Counted from the stretch's first letter, positions 23,386 through 32,810 are shown. The stretch: DNA of 64,000 nucleotides from an uncultured Lachnospiraceae bacterium (GCA_902797185.1 CADBRV010000050.1:1-64000); one strand, 5' to 3'. The notes: a model not told the origin generated them from the letters alone. Program-made: numbers and translations.

Positions 23386-25821
23386 CTACTTCTGGTTGAT
23401 ATGCAGCACGCCGTAGCTATCATCCAGTATGACGTTGATATTGGAATCATCCAATTCCCCATCTACTTCTGATGCATAAAGGGTAATCTGTTCATCCCCA
23501 TCCGCACTGTCTACAGAGAAGGTAGCTTTCTCCGGAACGTTGATGGTGACATCGCCATAAATCCGGATGGCTGCCTCGCCCGCAAACATGTCATGGAATG
23601 TAGAATCATCCATGGAGACCGGTTCCCCGGATTTGTCATTGATGGAAAGGATTGTGCCGGTATTTAAGTTCAGCGTGGAATCCACCAGGGTAATGACTGC
23701 CTTTTCGGACCTGGTCACGGTACCGATGGTATCGCCGTTTAATACAGAATTGACCAAGGTCAGGGACCCGGTATCCGTAATCAGGGATGTATTATTTTCA
23801 AAGGTATAATCCACCCCGTCAATATAGCTGTTCTCATAATACATGGAAGCATAACCATTAATCTGGCCGCCGTTTGGATAGGCCAGCATGGAATTCTTAT
23901 TGATGACGGTAGTGGGCTCATCGGACACAAATCCGCCATCTGCCACCGCGTCTTCAAATACCACGTAGCCGCCCCAGAAATCAGAGGAGAACTGGCGGCC
24001 ATTGGGATTTAATACCGCTGTGCCAGTGTAATGGATCGTGCCGTTATAAACCGTATTGGACATATGCTGCCCTTGTGAGAAGACAACGCCTCCATCCACA
24101 TGGATTGCCGCGCCAAAACCGTTATAAAGCCCGCCGGCCATGGAACCGCTGCCGTCTGCCGCATCCACCATCAGCTCGCCATCTGTGGTAGAAAGGAGCA
24201 CCAGGGTATCATGCCCCCATGCAGGCATTACCGCGCCGATGCCGTCCCGGTAAAAGGCATTTGCCAATGTCATGTTATAGCCCAAGGAAGAGGTTGCCGG
24301 CATGCCGGAAGCGATGCCCAGTTCTTTCTTGGCATCCGTGTTGTCTCCGGTGGAAGACAGCAGGGAATTTTTAAGCTTTACGATGCCTGATGTGGCATAC
24401 AGGGAAGTAGGCTTGTCGGTCTTTAAAGAAGTGTCCGTAATATCGGCATCTCCGCTGGCTGTCTCTGCCGCTGTATCCTCAATGACTTGCCCGATATCGG
24501 AAGAAGGATCGGAATTGACGACTGCCTGGAAATCCGCATCCGGTGACTGTTTCTGTTCCACATAAGGCTCCACATCCCGGAGGACAGACAGCGCGTTTAA
24601 TTTGTCCGTCGAGTAGGTGCCGTAATCCGAAAGGTCGATGCAGCTCTTGAGCGCTTCTTCCTTCTCCTGGGCAGTCTCGGCACCAGAGGCTTTCAACTGC
24701 TGGGCAACTGCCACTCCATCCTCGTTTAAGGAAGCATACGGGGAAACAAGGGCATTATATACCATCACCATGATGGACTCTTCATCCACCGGGTCTGCTG
24801 CCCCGACTTCCGTAACTCCATCTATATTTTCCAGCTTCCCGTCATTGCCGGCCTGGGTATAGATCCCGTCCAGCACGCCGGCATAGATGTCAGCTGATAC
24901 GGCATCGGAGTACTGGTCGTTACGGAACATGATACCGCTGCAGTCAGTGGGGTCTGTAAACCCGTCCTCTGTCGTATTGATATCTACCACGATCTGGAAT
25001 TCACGGTACAAGGAGACATAAAGCTCGAAGCGGTAGAACGTATCCCCGAATTCATGCATCGTTGCGCCGCTGTTGGTAATGCCGGACTGCAGCCACCAGT
25101 TGGCCAGCCCCCTGTCCTCGTCTGTCAGGTCGTCTAAATCCTCAAAATCCCCGGCTTCAAAAAGTCCCTGGTTGCCGCCGATAAAGACCGCGCTGGTGCC
25201 GTTTTTCGGCGCGTACTCCGTAAGGCCCACAGACGTGCTGTCCCTCAGGGATTGGGTATCGCTGTCGACTGCCTGGTTTGCCACAATATAAACCGCAGTC
25301 GGATAAGAACCTTTCCCGGTCCCCAGGTAAAGCACGGTATTCTCCGTCCCGGAAAGGCCGGAGATTTCCAATTTGTCCCCGTCAATTTTGGCAGTTACCC
25401 CATCCATTTCCTTCGTCATGCCTTTGTCTTCATATACAGTGATGGTGTCCGGGTCCTTGTCCCCAAGGATGAACTCTGCCTTGCTGTCGCCGCTCGCATC
25501 CGGGTTCTTTTCAAACATGCCATAATAACCAAAAGACACATCCGTATCACTTGATTCTTCGGTATATTTCGCAAGGGAAAGCATGCCGCTTAAGTCCACT
25601 GGCTCTGCCGCCATGCCTCCTCTCCCTCCGCCAGGACCGCCGGCTCCTCCGCTCTCCGATGCCGCTCCGGAAGCGTCGGCTGAGGATGCCTCTCCGGAAG
25701 AGGCCCCGCCAGAAGCAGTCCCGCCGGAAGCAGTCCCCGAACTTCCGCCGGATGCACCGCAGGCAGACATGGACAAAACCATGGCTGCCGCCAGCACCAT
25801 AGCAAGAACTTTTCTTTTCAT
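23386..25821 (-). CDS. Large lipoprotein with predicted beta-helix region
   Basis: An 811-residue surface lipoprotein; family not securely recognised. The signal peptide ends LSMSACGAS (lipidated Cys21); a Gly/Ser/Ala linker follows (about 22-75). A central globular part (about 90-420) is acidic. The C-terminal third (about 520-800) is a run of short beta-strand repeats with Asn and Gly turns (SNTVYNGTIHYTGTAV, INKNSMLAYPNGGQINGYAS, LTLVNSVLNGDTIGTV, INVPEKATFSVDS), typical of a right-handed beta-helix. VTC/DUF4956 loci elsewhere often carry a beta-helix lipoprotein of the Cthe_2159 (carbohydrate-binding) type; this gene may be the equivalent, in convergent orientation. A GGGGGG ribosome site precedes the ATG. 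Confidence 0.8.
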   Translation of the reverse strand: MKRKVLAMVLAAAMVLSMSACGASGGSSGTASGGTASGGASSGEASSADASGAASESGGAGGPGGGRGGMAAEPVDLSGMLSLAKYTEESSDTDVSFGYYGMFEKNPDASGDSKAEFILGDKDPDTITVYEDKGMTKEMDGVTAKIDGDKLEISGLSGTENTVLYLGTGKGSYPTAVYIVANQAVDSDTQSLRDSTSVGLTEYAPKNGTSAVFIGGNQGLFEAGDFEDLDDLTDEDRGLANWWLQSGITNSGATMHEFGDTFYRFELYVSLYREFQIVVDINTTEDGFTDPTDCSGIMFRNDQYSDAVSADIYAGVLDGIYTQAGNDGKLENIDGVTEVGAADPVDEESIMVMVYNALVSPYASLNEDGVAVAQQLKASGAETAQEKEEALKSCIDLSDYGTYSTDKLNALSVLRDVEPYVEQKQSPDADFQAVVNSDPSSDIGQVIEDTAAETASGDADITDTSLKTDKPTSLYATSGIVKLKNSLLSSTGDNTDAKKELGIASGMPATSSLGYNMTLANAFYRDGIGAVMPAWGHDTLVLLSTTDGELMVDAADGSGSMAGGLYNGFGAAIHVDGGVVFSQGQHMSNTVYNGTIHYTGTAVLNPNGRQFSSDFWGGYVVFEDAVADGGFVSDEPTTVINKNSMLAYPNGGQINGYASMYYENSYIDGVDYTFENNTSLITDTGSLTLVNSVLNGDTIGTVTRSEKAVITLVDSTLNLNTGTILSINDKSGEPVSMDDSTFHDMFAGEAAIRIYGDVTINVPEKATFSVDSADGDEQITLYASEVDGELDDSNINVILDDSYGVLHINQK

Positions 25822-25884
25822 TTCTTTGCCCCCCTTTCTGCTTTCAATACTTCATTTTGCTGAAAATTAGAGATATGATATTAA

Positions 25885-25913
25885 ATATTATGCATATTAC
25901 ACATAAATGTCAA
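25885..25913 (-). promoter_or_regulatory. Promoter of the beta-helix lipoprotein gene
   Basis: TTGACA (25908-25913), 17-nt spacer, TAATAT (25885-25890) on the minus strand, 64 nt before the start codon. Confidence 0.8.
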
Positions 25914-26016
25914 TCATATTCGGTAGATATAGAAATCTTTTTATAGGAACAATGAAATGTCTAACAATATAGGCAGGCTATCTTAAATAAGGCTAACCTT
26001 CCCCTTATCCAAGAGA

Positions 26017-26099
26017 TGGCAGGCCGCGCCCTCACGCGAAGCGTGATCTTTCATGGCGCGGCTCTGCTTAAGTACGATTTGGTACGCGTCGCCTGTCCC
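26017..26099 (+). repeat. Dispersed intergenic repeat, copy H (hairpin module + right end)
   Basis: Contains the palindromic module with arms GCCGCGCC/GGCGCGGC (26023-26030, 26055-26062) and inner stem TCACGC-GAA-GCGTGA, then TACGATTTGGTACGCGTCGC and CTGTCC. The left half is missing. It ends one base before the sbcC stop codon. Confidence 0.78.
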
Positions 26100-26100
26100 T

Positions 26101-29019
26101 TTAAACGATGATTTTTGCGGTGCTCCCCTTTCCAGGGGCTTCGGTTACCACGATCTGGCGGTCTATTTTTTTCTTTAATTCTTCTACGTGGGAGATGATC
26201 CCCACCAGGCGGTCTCCCTTCGTCAGCATGGAAAGGGCTTCATATGCCGTTTCCAGTTTTTCCTGGTCCAGGGTGCCGAACCCTTCATCTACAAAGAGGG
26301 TGTCGATGACAATGCCTCCTGCCTCTGCCTGGATTTCATCGGAAAGGCCAAGGGCTAAAGACAGGGCTGCCAGGAAAGACTCCCCGCCGGAAAGGGAAGC
26401 GGCAGGCCGCTGGGTGCCGGAATAATGGTCCTGGATCAAAATGCCCAGGCCAGTCTGGCCCCTGGAGCTGTCTTTTGCTTTCTCCCTTTTCATCTCGTAG
26501 CGGTTGTCCGACATTTTCAAAAAGCGAAGGTTGGCGTATCGGAGTACCCGGTCAAAATAGTAGGTCTGGACATAAGTTTCCAGGGTCAGCTTTTCCCTGC
26601 CGCTGGCGGTGCCGCCCATAATGTCGGAAAGGCTGCTGATACCCGCGTATTTCTCTTCTACGCTTTTAAGCTTTGCCTGCTGCCTGCGGACCCCTTCCTG
26701 CATCTTCTGGTTGTTCTGCAGCCGGGCGGATACAGACTGGAGGCTGTCCGAAAGGCTCTTTGCCATCTGGTTCTCCTGCTGCCATCCTGCTTTCAAGCTT
26801 TCCAGGCTCTTTCCTTCAGATGCCGCGTGCACGCTTTTCTCCAAAGCCTGTACGGCGGATTTTGCCTTGGACAATTCCTGCAGGGCGGCCTGGAAGCCCT
26901 GTTCGATGTCCTGCCTGTTTTTCTGCAGGCGGGACATTTCCTGCCGCTCCTTCTGCAGGGCAGCCTTGGCTTCTTTTCCGGAGCCAAAGGGAAGCTGCGC
27001 CTGCAGGCTCCCGATCTGCTCCTCAAGGGCAGTTTCCTGTGCTTCCAGGGCAGATAAAGAAGAACCACATTTTCCTAACGCATCCTGCATCTTGGAAAGC
27101 TGCTCCCGTGCCAAAGGCAGACTCTTCCCAAGAGATTCCTTTTCTTTGCAGCGCGCCTTTTGAAGGGATATTTCTTTCTCGACCCGGGATAAAGCTTTCT
27201 TTAGGGATTCTTTGCGAAGGTCCAGCTCTTTGGATATGGTATCTTCATCCAGTGCTGTTCCAAACCCGTTTCCAGGAGTTTCCTCCGCCATATTTTCAAA
27301 ATTCTGCACAAGTCCATTCCCGTGATATTGTACAGTTCCGTTTTCAAGCTCTTTACCGGAGATTCTCCCGGATCCATCTTCCATATTTTCCCTGGACCGT
27401 TCCTCCAGCCCGATTTTACTGCTTCTTTCGGATACTTCCCGGGAAAGGTTCTCCCAATGCGCCTTTTTCCCGGCACAGGAACGGGATGCCTCTTCCCTTT
27501 CTTTATCCTTTTGTTCCAGGCTTCCTCTCAGCCTGCGGACTTCTCCCTCCTGCGGCACTTCTTCCTCCATCTGTGCCGGGGATGGATGGCTGGTGGAGCC
27601 GCATACCGGACAGGGCTCTCCTTCCACAAGGCCCTTTGCCAGGATGCCTGCCTGGCCTGCCAGAAATGCGTCCTGCTTTCTTTCATATTCTGTACGCAGG
27701 CTTTTGGCCGCCTGCTGCAGTTTTAAGAAAATCCTCTGGCTTTTTTCCAGGTCCTCCAGGGCTGCTTTTTCTTCTGCAAGTTTCCCTTTAAGCTGAAGCA
27801 CCTCGTCCATCTGGCTCTGGAGGGTTTCTTTTTCCTTTTCCGCCTGATTTTTTCTGCTTTCCGCATCTTCCAGGCTTAAAGCCTTCTTTTCTGCCTCTTC
27901 CAGATTGTCTTTTGCCTTTGAAAGATTTTCTTCCAATGAGTTTTTCCGTTTTCTTTCACCGGCTGCTTTTTGGCTTAATTCGGCTTTTTGAGCAACAAGC
28001 CCATCCAGCCGGGTATAAGAAGGCAGCTGTGCTTCCTCTGCCGCCACCTTTTCCTGCAGGGCCTTTTCCTGCTCCTGGAGCTTGGGGACTTTCTGGTTTT
28101 CCTTTTCTTTTTCCTGAAAGCTTGCCTTGGCATTTTCCAAGGAATTTCTGGCTTCTTCCAGGCTGCGGACGTTCTTTAACCTTTCCTGCTCTTTCCCGAT
28201 CTCCTTGCTTAACCCGTCTGCTTTTTCCCGGGTCGTATCGATGCGGCCGCTTAACTGGCTGACAGCGTTTTCATCCTCCGTAATAAGCTGGCCGACCAGC
28301 TCCAGTGCTTCCAAAGCCGGAAGGCCTCCTTCCCTGGCTTTCTGCACTTCTTCTTCCTTAGGGTGGCCCTTGGGGCATGCAATGCCCCCAAGATAGACGC
28401 CGAGGGATGCTTCTACCCTGTCCCTTTCGGAAAGCATCCTGCTTTTTTCTTTTTTCAGGGACTCCTGCAGCTTCTGGTAGGGCTGGGTATGGAATAATTC
28501 CCGGAAAATACTGCTTCTCTCTTTCGTATCTGCGCGCAGCAGCTTCTGGAATTCTCCCTGGGCCAGCATGACGATGCCGGAAAACTGGTCTTTGGAAAGG
28601 CCCAGCAGCCCCTTTACTTCCTTATCTACATCGGATGCCTTGGTAAGAACCGTCCCGTCGGGCAGAATCATCTGCACCTGGGCTGCCTGTTTCGTCATCC
28701 CTCCTCCACGCTTGGAAGGGCGCAGGTATTCCGGGCTGCGGGAAACAGCATACTCCTTCCCCCTGTGGGAAAATACCAGCTCCACCATGGTGGGCGTGCC
28801 AGGGTCCGCATATTTACACCGGAACATGCTGCTGTCCCTCCCGCTGCCGCTGGCCGCACCATAAAGGGCGAAGGAAATGGCATCAAAGATCGTGGTCTTG
28901 CCGGCACCCGTATCGCCAGTGACCAGGTATAGGCCGCAGCGGCCTAATTTTTCCATCGGAAGCTCCACCCTGCCCGCGTAAGGGCCGAAGGCGGAAAGCG
29001 TAAGTTTCAGCGGCCTCAT
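26101..29019 (-). CDS. sbcC: Exonuclease SbcC (Rad50-like ATPase)
   Basis: SMC-like ATPase subunit of the SbcCD nuclease, which cleaves DNA hairpins and processes blocked ends. The 972 residues run: N-terminal ATPase half with Walker A GDTGAGKTTIFDA (about 35-47), Q-loop region (LAQGEFQKLLRA), long coiled coil, zinc hook CPVC (in EGEPCPVCGSTSHPSP), second coiled coil, ABC signature SLSGGESFLAALSLALGLSD, and Walker B DTLFVDEGFGTLD with the H-loop ISHVEEL. The ATG overlaps the sbcD stop by 4 nt (ATGA), so translation is coupled. The coiled coil holds a Gly/Asn-rich irregular insert around RISGKELENGTVQYHGNGLVQ. Confidence 0.96.
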   Translation of the reverse strand: MRPLKLTLSAFGPYAGRVELPMEKLGRCGLYLVTGDTGAGKTTIFDAISFALYGAASGSGRDSSMFRCKYADPGTPTMVELVFSHRGKEYAVSRSPEYLRPSKRGGGMTKQAAQVQMILPDGTVLTKASDVDKEVKGLLGLSKDQFSGIVMLAQGEFQKLLRADTKERSSIFRELFHTQPYQKLQESLKKEKSRMLSERDRVEASLGVYLGGIACPKGHPKEEEVQKAREGGLPALEALELVGQLITEDENAVSQLSGRIDTTREKADGLSKEIGKEQERLKNVRSLEEARNSLENAKASFQEKEKENQKVPKLQEQEKALQEKVAAEEAQLPSYTRLDGLVAQKAELSQKAAGERKRKNSLEENLSKAKDNLEEAEKKALSLEDAESRKNQAEKEKETLQSQMDEVLQLKGKLAEEKAALEDLEKSQRIFLKLQQAAKSLRTEYERKQDAFLAGQAGILAKGLVEGEPCPVCGSTSHPSPAQMEEEVPQEGEVRRLRGSLEQKDKEREEASRSCAGKKAHWENLSREVSERSSKIGLEERSRENMEDGSGRISGKELENGTVQYHGNGLVQNFENMAEETPGNGFGTALDEDTISKELDLRKESLKKALSRVEKEISLQKARCKEKESLGKSLPLAREQLSKMQDALGKCGSSLSALEAQETALEEQIGSLQAQLPFGSGKEAKAALQKERQEMSRLQKNRQDIEQGFQAALQELSKAKSAVQALEKSVHAASEGKSLESLKAGWQQENQMAKSLSDSLQSVSARLQNNQKMQEGVRRQQAKLKSVEEKYAGISSLSDIMGGTASGREKLTLETYVQTYYFDRVLRYANLRFLKMSDNRYEMKREKAKDSSRGQTGLGILIQDHYSGTQRPAASLSGGESFLAALSLALGLSDEIQAEAGGIVIDTLFVDEGFGTLDQEKLETAYEALSMLTKGDRLVGIISHVEELKKKIDRQIVVTEAPGKGSTAKIIV

Positions 29020-30149
29020 GTCTCCTCCTCCCAGATCTTCCCGACCAGTCCCGAAAGCAGTGCTTCCTGGGCCTTTGATAATTCCTTCCCGCTCTGCTTT
29101 TTATAAAAGGAAGAGGCCAGCTCCAGCGGGGATTCCCGCTTATCCAGTCCTTCCTCTTCTTCCATCGGCATCTCGTTTTCCCTGCCTCCGTACTGGAGAT
29201 GGAGCAGGTTCGGATAAATCAGCCGCATCTTCTGCATCGCCCCGGGCACGTCTTCCTCATCCATCAGCACTGCCTGCAGGTAGTCATCTGTCCTGGTGCC
29301 TTTGTAATAGTCCCGGGCTGTAAGTTCTTCATAGGTCCCCTTCATGGTCCGCACTTCATGCAGCGGGCGGAGCGGGATTGTTTTCACCGAAAGGCTTCCC
29401 TTTTCCTTCATCTCCACAACGGTAAGGGACTTTTCCTGGTTTTCCTCGGAAAAAGAATATTTAAGAGGCGTGCCGCAGTAGCGCAGCTTTTCCGAACCCA
29501 CATCCTGGGGACGGTGCAGATGCCCCAAAGCGACATAATCAAAGGAAGAAAACACGCCCCCATCCACGTTGTCCAGGCCGCCCACATTGACTTCTTCCGA
29601 ATCGCCCAGCTGGGCGCCGGTAACAAATTGATGTGCTAAAAGCACGTTCCTTCCCTGTGGGAGAAGCTCCATCCTGCTGATGGCAGAGCGTACCGCGTCC
29701 GTATAAGAATGGATTTCTTCTTCTGGAAAAACCACCCGGACATGGACCGGCTTAATAAATGGCAGCAGATGGAACCGGACAGGGCCGTATTGATCCTCCA
29801 GGTCCACTTTCTGGGGCTGCGGGCCAAACTCCCCGGCAATATAAACCCCGCTGTTTTTCAAAAGCCCTGCCGCATAGGAAAGGCGCCTGGCACTGTCATG
29901 GTTGCCGCTGATCACCAGGACGTTTATCCCTCTTTGCGACAAGCTTTCGAGGAAAGAGCCGAAAAGCGACTCTGCTTCCGCGGAAGGCACCGAACGGTCA
30001 TATACGTCCCCCGCGATCAGCACCGCATCCGGTTTTTCCCGGTCTGCCAGGTCCAGGACCTGTTCCAATATATACTGCTGGTCTTCCAAAAGGGAGGCCG
30101 CAAAAAAGAGCCTCCCCAAATGTAAATCTGCCAGATGGAAAAATTTCAT
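29016..30149 (-). CDS. sbcD: Exonuclease SbcD (Mre11-like nuclease)
   Basis: Metallophosphoesterase subunit of SbcCD. All five motifs are present in order: DLHLGRL, IAGDVYDRSVPS, VISGNHDS, LAHQFVTG and ALGHLHRPQ. Full length at 377 residues; the C-terminal part is the capping and SbcC-binding region. GGAGAAGAGTAA precedes the ATG. It directly follows the flavoprotein gene and overlaps sbcC. Confidence 0.96.
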   Translation of the reverse strand: MKFFHLADLHLGRLFFAASLLEDQQYILEQVLDLADREKPDAVLIAGDVYDRSVPSAEAESLFGSFLESLSQRGINVLVISGNHDSARRLSYAAGLLKNSGVYIAGEFGPQPQKVDLEDQYGPVRFHLLPFIKPVHVRVVFPEEEIHSYTDAVRSAISRMELLPQGRNVLLAHQFVTGAQLGDSEEVNVGGLDNVDGGVFSSFDYVALGHLHRPQDVGSEKLRYCGTPLKYSFSEENQEKSLTVVEMKEKGSLSVKTIPLRPLHEVRTMKGTYEELTARDYYKGTRTDDYLQAVLMDEEDVPGAMQKMRLIYPNLLHLQYGGRENEMPMEEEEGLDKRESPLELASSFYKKQSGKELSKAQEALLSGLVGKIWEEET

Positions 30150-31535
30150 TTACTCTTCTCCCAGGATCCTGCGTGCCACATAGACGCCGCTGGCGGAAGC
30201 ATGGGACAGGGAATGGGTCACGCCGCTGCCGTCGCCGATGACATAAAGCCCCGGGTACTCTGTCTCCAGATGGTCATCCAGACCCACTTCCATATTATAG
30301 AATTTTACTTCCACGCCGTAGAGCAGGGTATCCTCGTTAGCCGTGCCGGGCGCGATCTTGTCCAGGGCATAGATCATTTCGATGATGCCGTCCAGGATCC
30401 TCTTGGGCAGCACCAGGCTCAGGTCGCCCGGAGTGGCATTCAAAGTCGGCCTTACCATGCCTTCCCGGATCCTCTTTTCATTGCTCCTCCTGCCACGCTC
30501 CAGGTCCCCGAAACGCTGGACGATGACGCCGCCTCCCAGCATGTTGGAAAGCCTTGCGATGTTTTCGCCATACCCGTTGCTGTCCTTGAAGGGCTCCGTA
30601 AAGTGCTTGGATACTAAAAGGGCAAAGTTGGTATTTTCTGTCTTTTTATCCGCCTCTTCAAAGCTGTGGCCGTTTACCGTGACGATCCCGTTGGTATTTT
30701 CGGTCACGACGATGCCATTGGGATTCATGCAGAAGGTCCGCACCTGGTCTTCAAATTTTTCCGTACGGTAGACGATCTTGCTTTCATAAAGCTGGTCGGT
30801 AAGGTCGGAGAAAATGGCTGCCGGAAGCTCCACCCTGACACCGATATCCACCCGGTTGGAAAGGGTCTTGATGGAAAGGTCCCTGCAGACCTGCTCCATC
30901 CATTTGCTGCCGCTCCTGCCAACCGATACGATGCAGCCCGCGCCCACGACGCTGCCGCCATCATAGAAAGCCTCATAGCCGTCGTCATTCTTCAGGATCT
31001 TCGTGACTTTCGTATGGAAGAAGAACTGTACCTTTCCCTCCAGTTCTTTATAAAGGTTGGAAAGGACGATATAGTTAATATCTGTGCCCAGGTGGCGGAC
31101 GGAAGCGTCCAGCAGGTTCAGCTTGTTCTGCATGCAGATCTTCTTGAAGCGGCTCCCGGCCGTGGAGTACAGCTTTGTCTCAGTACCGGCATGGGCTACG
31201 TTGATATCATCTACATATCGCATCAGCTCCAAAGCTTTTTTCCTGCCGATATGCTCATAAAGGGTGCCGCCAAAGGCATTCGTAATATTGTACTTCCCAT
31301 CGGAAAAAGCACCCGCACCTCCAAAGCCGCTCATGATAGAGCAGGTCTTGCAGTTCTGGCAGGTTTTGATTTTGACCCCGTCAATAGGACACTTACGCTG
31401 TTCGAGCCTTCCGCCCTCTTCCAGCACCGCGATCTTCCTGCCCGGATCCTTTTTGACCAGTTCATAAGCAGAATAAATGCCTCCCGGTCCTGCCCCGATA
31501 ATAATGGTATCGAAATAATTTGTCTTATTTTCCAT
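30150..31535 (-). CDS. FAD-dependent oxidoreductase, COG2509 type
   Basis: A 461-residue flavoprotein of the uncharacterised COG2509 dehydrogenase group. It starts with the dinucleotide motif IIIGAGPGGIYSAYEL and AVLEEGGRLEQRKCP, then a cysteine cluster CQNCKTCSIMSGFGGAGAFSDGK (30-90 region) that may bind a metal or be redox-active, a GRSG segment, and the closing GLYVIGDGSGVTHSLSHASASG that contacts FAD. The substrate is unknown. It abuts sbcD with no gap, so it is the first gene of a three-gene unit with sbcDC; whether this means a DNA-repair link is not known. Confidence 0.85.
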   Translation of the reverse strand: MENKTNYFDTIIIGAGPGGIYSAYELVKKDPGRKIAVLEEGGRLEQRKCPIDGVKIKTCQNCKTCSIMSGFGGAGAFSDGKYNITNAFGGTLYEHIGRKKALELMRYVDDINVAHAGTETKLYSTAGSRFKKICMQNKLNLLDASVRHLGTDINYIVLSNLYKELEGKVQFFFHTKVTKILKNDDGYEAFYDGGSVVGAGCIVSVGRSGSKWMEQVCRDLSIKTLSNRVDIGVRVELPAAIFSDLTDQLYESKIVYRTEKFEDQVRTFCMNPNGIVVTENTNGIVTVNGHSFEEADKKTENTNFALLVSKHFTEPFKDSNGYGENIARLSNMLGGGVIVQRFGDLERGRRSNEKRIREGMVRPTLNATPGDLSLVLPKRILDGIIEMIYALDKIAPGTANEDTLLYGVEVKFYNMEVGLDDHLETEYPGLYVIGDGSGVTHSLSHASASGVYVARRILGEE

Positions 31536-31658
31536 ATGTACTCCGTTTCAATTATGAATATTTAACAGCAACCCGCCAAAGGGATGCCTTGCATGTGGTC
31601 CATGCATCTCATCCTATCTCGAATATTATTATTGCCATTCTGTTCTATTTCTCTATAT

Positions 31659-31752
31659 GTTGTAAGGAGGGAACCGCTTTATCAGGAGGTTCCCTTGCAA
31701 TGTGCCATCCGCATCATCTGCACTACGATTTGAAATGCGGTGTCTGCCCTGG
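31659..31752 (+). repeat. Dispersed intergenic repeat, copy D
   Basis: Degenerate copy without the internal module: TGTAAGGAGGGAACCGC, GGAGGTTCCCTTGCAATGTG, CATCCGCATCATCTGC and right end TACGATTTGAAATGCGGTGT, CTGCCC. The first hairpin is rebuilt as GGGAACC/GGTTCCC. Confidence 0.7.
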
Positions 31753-31925
31753 TTTGTTTCTCCATTCCTTTTCCCAGGCTGGAATTCCGGTATGAATGCC
31801 AGGACCATCACCCCTTTGGTTATAAAATGTGGAAAGGGCCTTTCCTTTGGTATTTCTCCAATACCCACGGTTTCCAGTATAAAGCATATGTGGGATCTTT
31901 GCACCTTCCTCTCGATTGAGAGCGG

Positions 31926-31970
31926 GCAAAAAAAATCCCCGGAAGCATTTAAGATGCTTTCAGGGATTTC
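31926..31970 (-). terminator. Terminator after tRNA-Leu
   Basis: Minus-strand ATCCCTGAAAGCAT pairs with ATGCTTCCGGGGAT (one or two mismatches), followed by TTTTTTTT. It starts 5 nt after the tRNA. Confidence 0.88.
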
Positions 31971-31974
31971 CTAC

Positions 31975-32058
31975 TGCCGGCAGTGGGACTTGAACCCACA
32001 CATCCTTGCGGATAACAGATTTTGAGTCTGTCTCGTCTGCCAATTCCGACATGCCGGC
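31975..32058 (-). tRNA. tRNA-Leu (anticodon CAA)
   Basis: Class II tRNA of 84 nt on the minus strand. Acceptor GCCGGCA/TGCCGGC, anticodon stem ACAGA/TCTGT with loop CTCAAAA (anticodon CAA), long variable arm ATCC-GCAA-GGAT, T loop TTCAAGT. Discriminator A as expected for leucine; CCA is not encoded. Confidence 0.96.
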
Positions 32059-32078
32059 TGGCTGTTCAGACAACGATT

Positions 32079-32107
32079 ATCATATCATAAATTACGGGGT
32101 CCGTCAA
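32079..32107 (-). promoter_or_regulatory. Promoter of tRNA-Leu
   Basis: TTGACG (32102-32107), 17-nt spacer, TATGAT (32079-32084) on the minus strand, 20 nt before the tRNA. Confidence 0.85.
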
Positions 32108-32140
32108 ACAATATCTCCCGGCAGCCTGCATTATACTGCA

Positions 32141-32194
32141 TTATATAAAAAGGTGTGCCAGCCTGGCCTTTTAACAACCTTGCCGGCACACCTT
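32141..32194 (-). terminator. Terminator of the V/A-ATPase operon
   Basis: AAGGTGTGCC (32150-32159) pairs with GGCACACCTT (32185-32194) with further partial pairing inside; TTTATAT follows on the minus strand. It lies about 85 nt after the ntpK stop. Confidence 0.85.
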
Positions 32195-32279
32195 CCATCA
32201 TCTGCCCTTTCGCTTGGCCACAATGAAGCCTTTCCATCTGAGCGGGACACACTGCTTGCCAGGACAAACCATATACTGC

Positions 32280-32732
32280 TTATGCGATAGCCGCCGTATT
32301 AAGAAGCAGCAGGCAGAATACCAAGGTAAACAGTGCAACTGTCTCCGTGATACCAATGACGATAAAGTAGTTCGCGGTACCTTTTCCAGTAGCTCCAAGG
32401 GCATCGGATGCTCCGGCAGCACATTTGCCCTGGAAAAGGGCTGACATTCCGATTGCAAGACCTCCGAAGAGCCCGATGCCAAGGGAAAGCCCTGCATCGA
32501 TTGTCCCATTATTCCATGCGTTTGCGATGAAGTTCATAAGCAGGAAACCATAGATCGTCTGTGTCAGAGGAGCTCCGGCAAATGCGATCATAATAAATGG
32601 TGCCTGTTTTCCTGCTGCATAGCATTTTTTCCATGCTCCAATTGCAGACTGCCCTGCAAATCCAGTACCAAAAGCAGATCCTGCTGCAGACAGGCCAAGT
32701 GCTGCTGCCATACCTACAAATGCGATATTCAT
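32280..32732 (-). CDS. ntpK: V/A-type ATP synthase subunit K (c-ring proteolipid)
   Basis: Rotor-ring subunit with two fused hairpins: four membrane helices in 150 residues. Helix 2 carries PLTQTIYGF (Thr57, Gln58), helix 3 ends ALFQGKCAAG (Gln101), and helix 4 has the ion-carrying Glu130 in GITETVALF. Thr, Gln, Gln and Glu correspond to the Na+ ligands Thr64, Gln65, Gln110 and Glu139 of Enterococcus hirae NtpK, so Na+ is the likely coupling ion. Last gene of the operon, 78 nt after ntpI, with its own strong AAAAGGAGAAAGATT ribosome site, as expected for a subunit needed in many copies. Confidence 0.95.
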   Translation of the reverse strand: MNIAFVGMAAALGLSAAGSAFGTGFAGQSAIGAWKKCYAAGKQAPFIMIAFAGAPLTQTIYGFLLMNFIANAWNNGTIDAGLSLGIGLFGGLAIGMSALFQGKCAAGASDALGATGKGTANYFIVIGITETVALFTLVFCLLLLNTAAIA

Positions 32733-32810
32733 AATCTTTCTCCTTTTTTAACCTTATTAAGGCTGCCCCTGCCGTTGGCGGGACGGGCGTCTCATCCTAA
32801 CACGAGACAA

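Larger units (their letters stand above)
31536..31974. other. Intergenic region with repeats
   Basis: Contains a very degenerate repeat remnant (about 31568-31622), repeat copy D and the tRNA-Leu terminator. The stretch 31760-31925 shows no gene, promoter or structure that I recognise. Confidence 0.5.

Noticed and set aside
26673-27791. 372-codon plus-strand frame inside sbcC
   Set aside because: Pro/Ser/Phe-rich translation produced by the antisense of the coiled-coil region; sbcC is intact.
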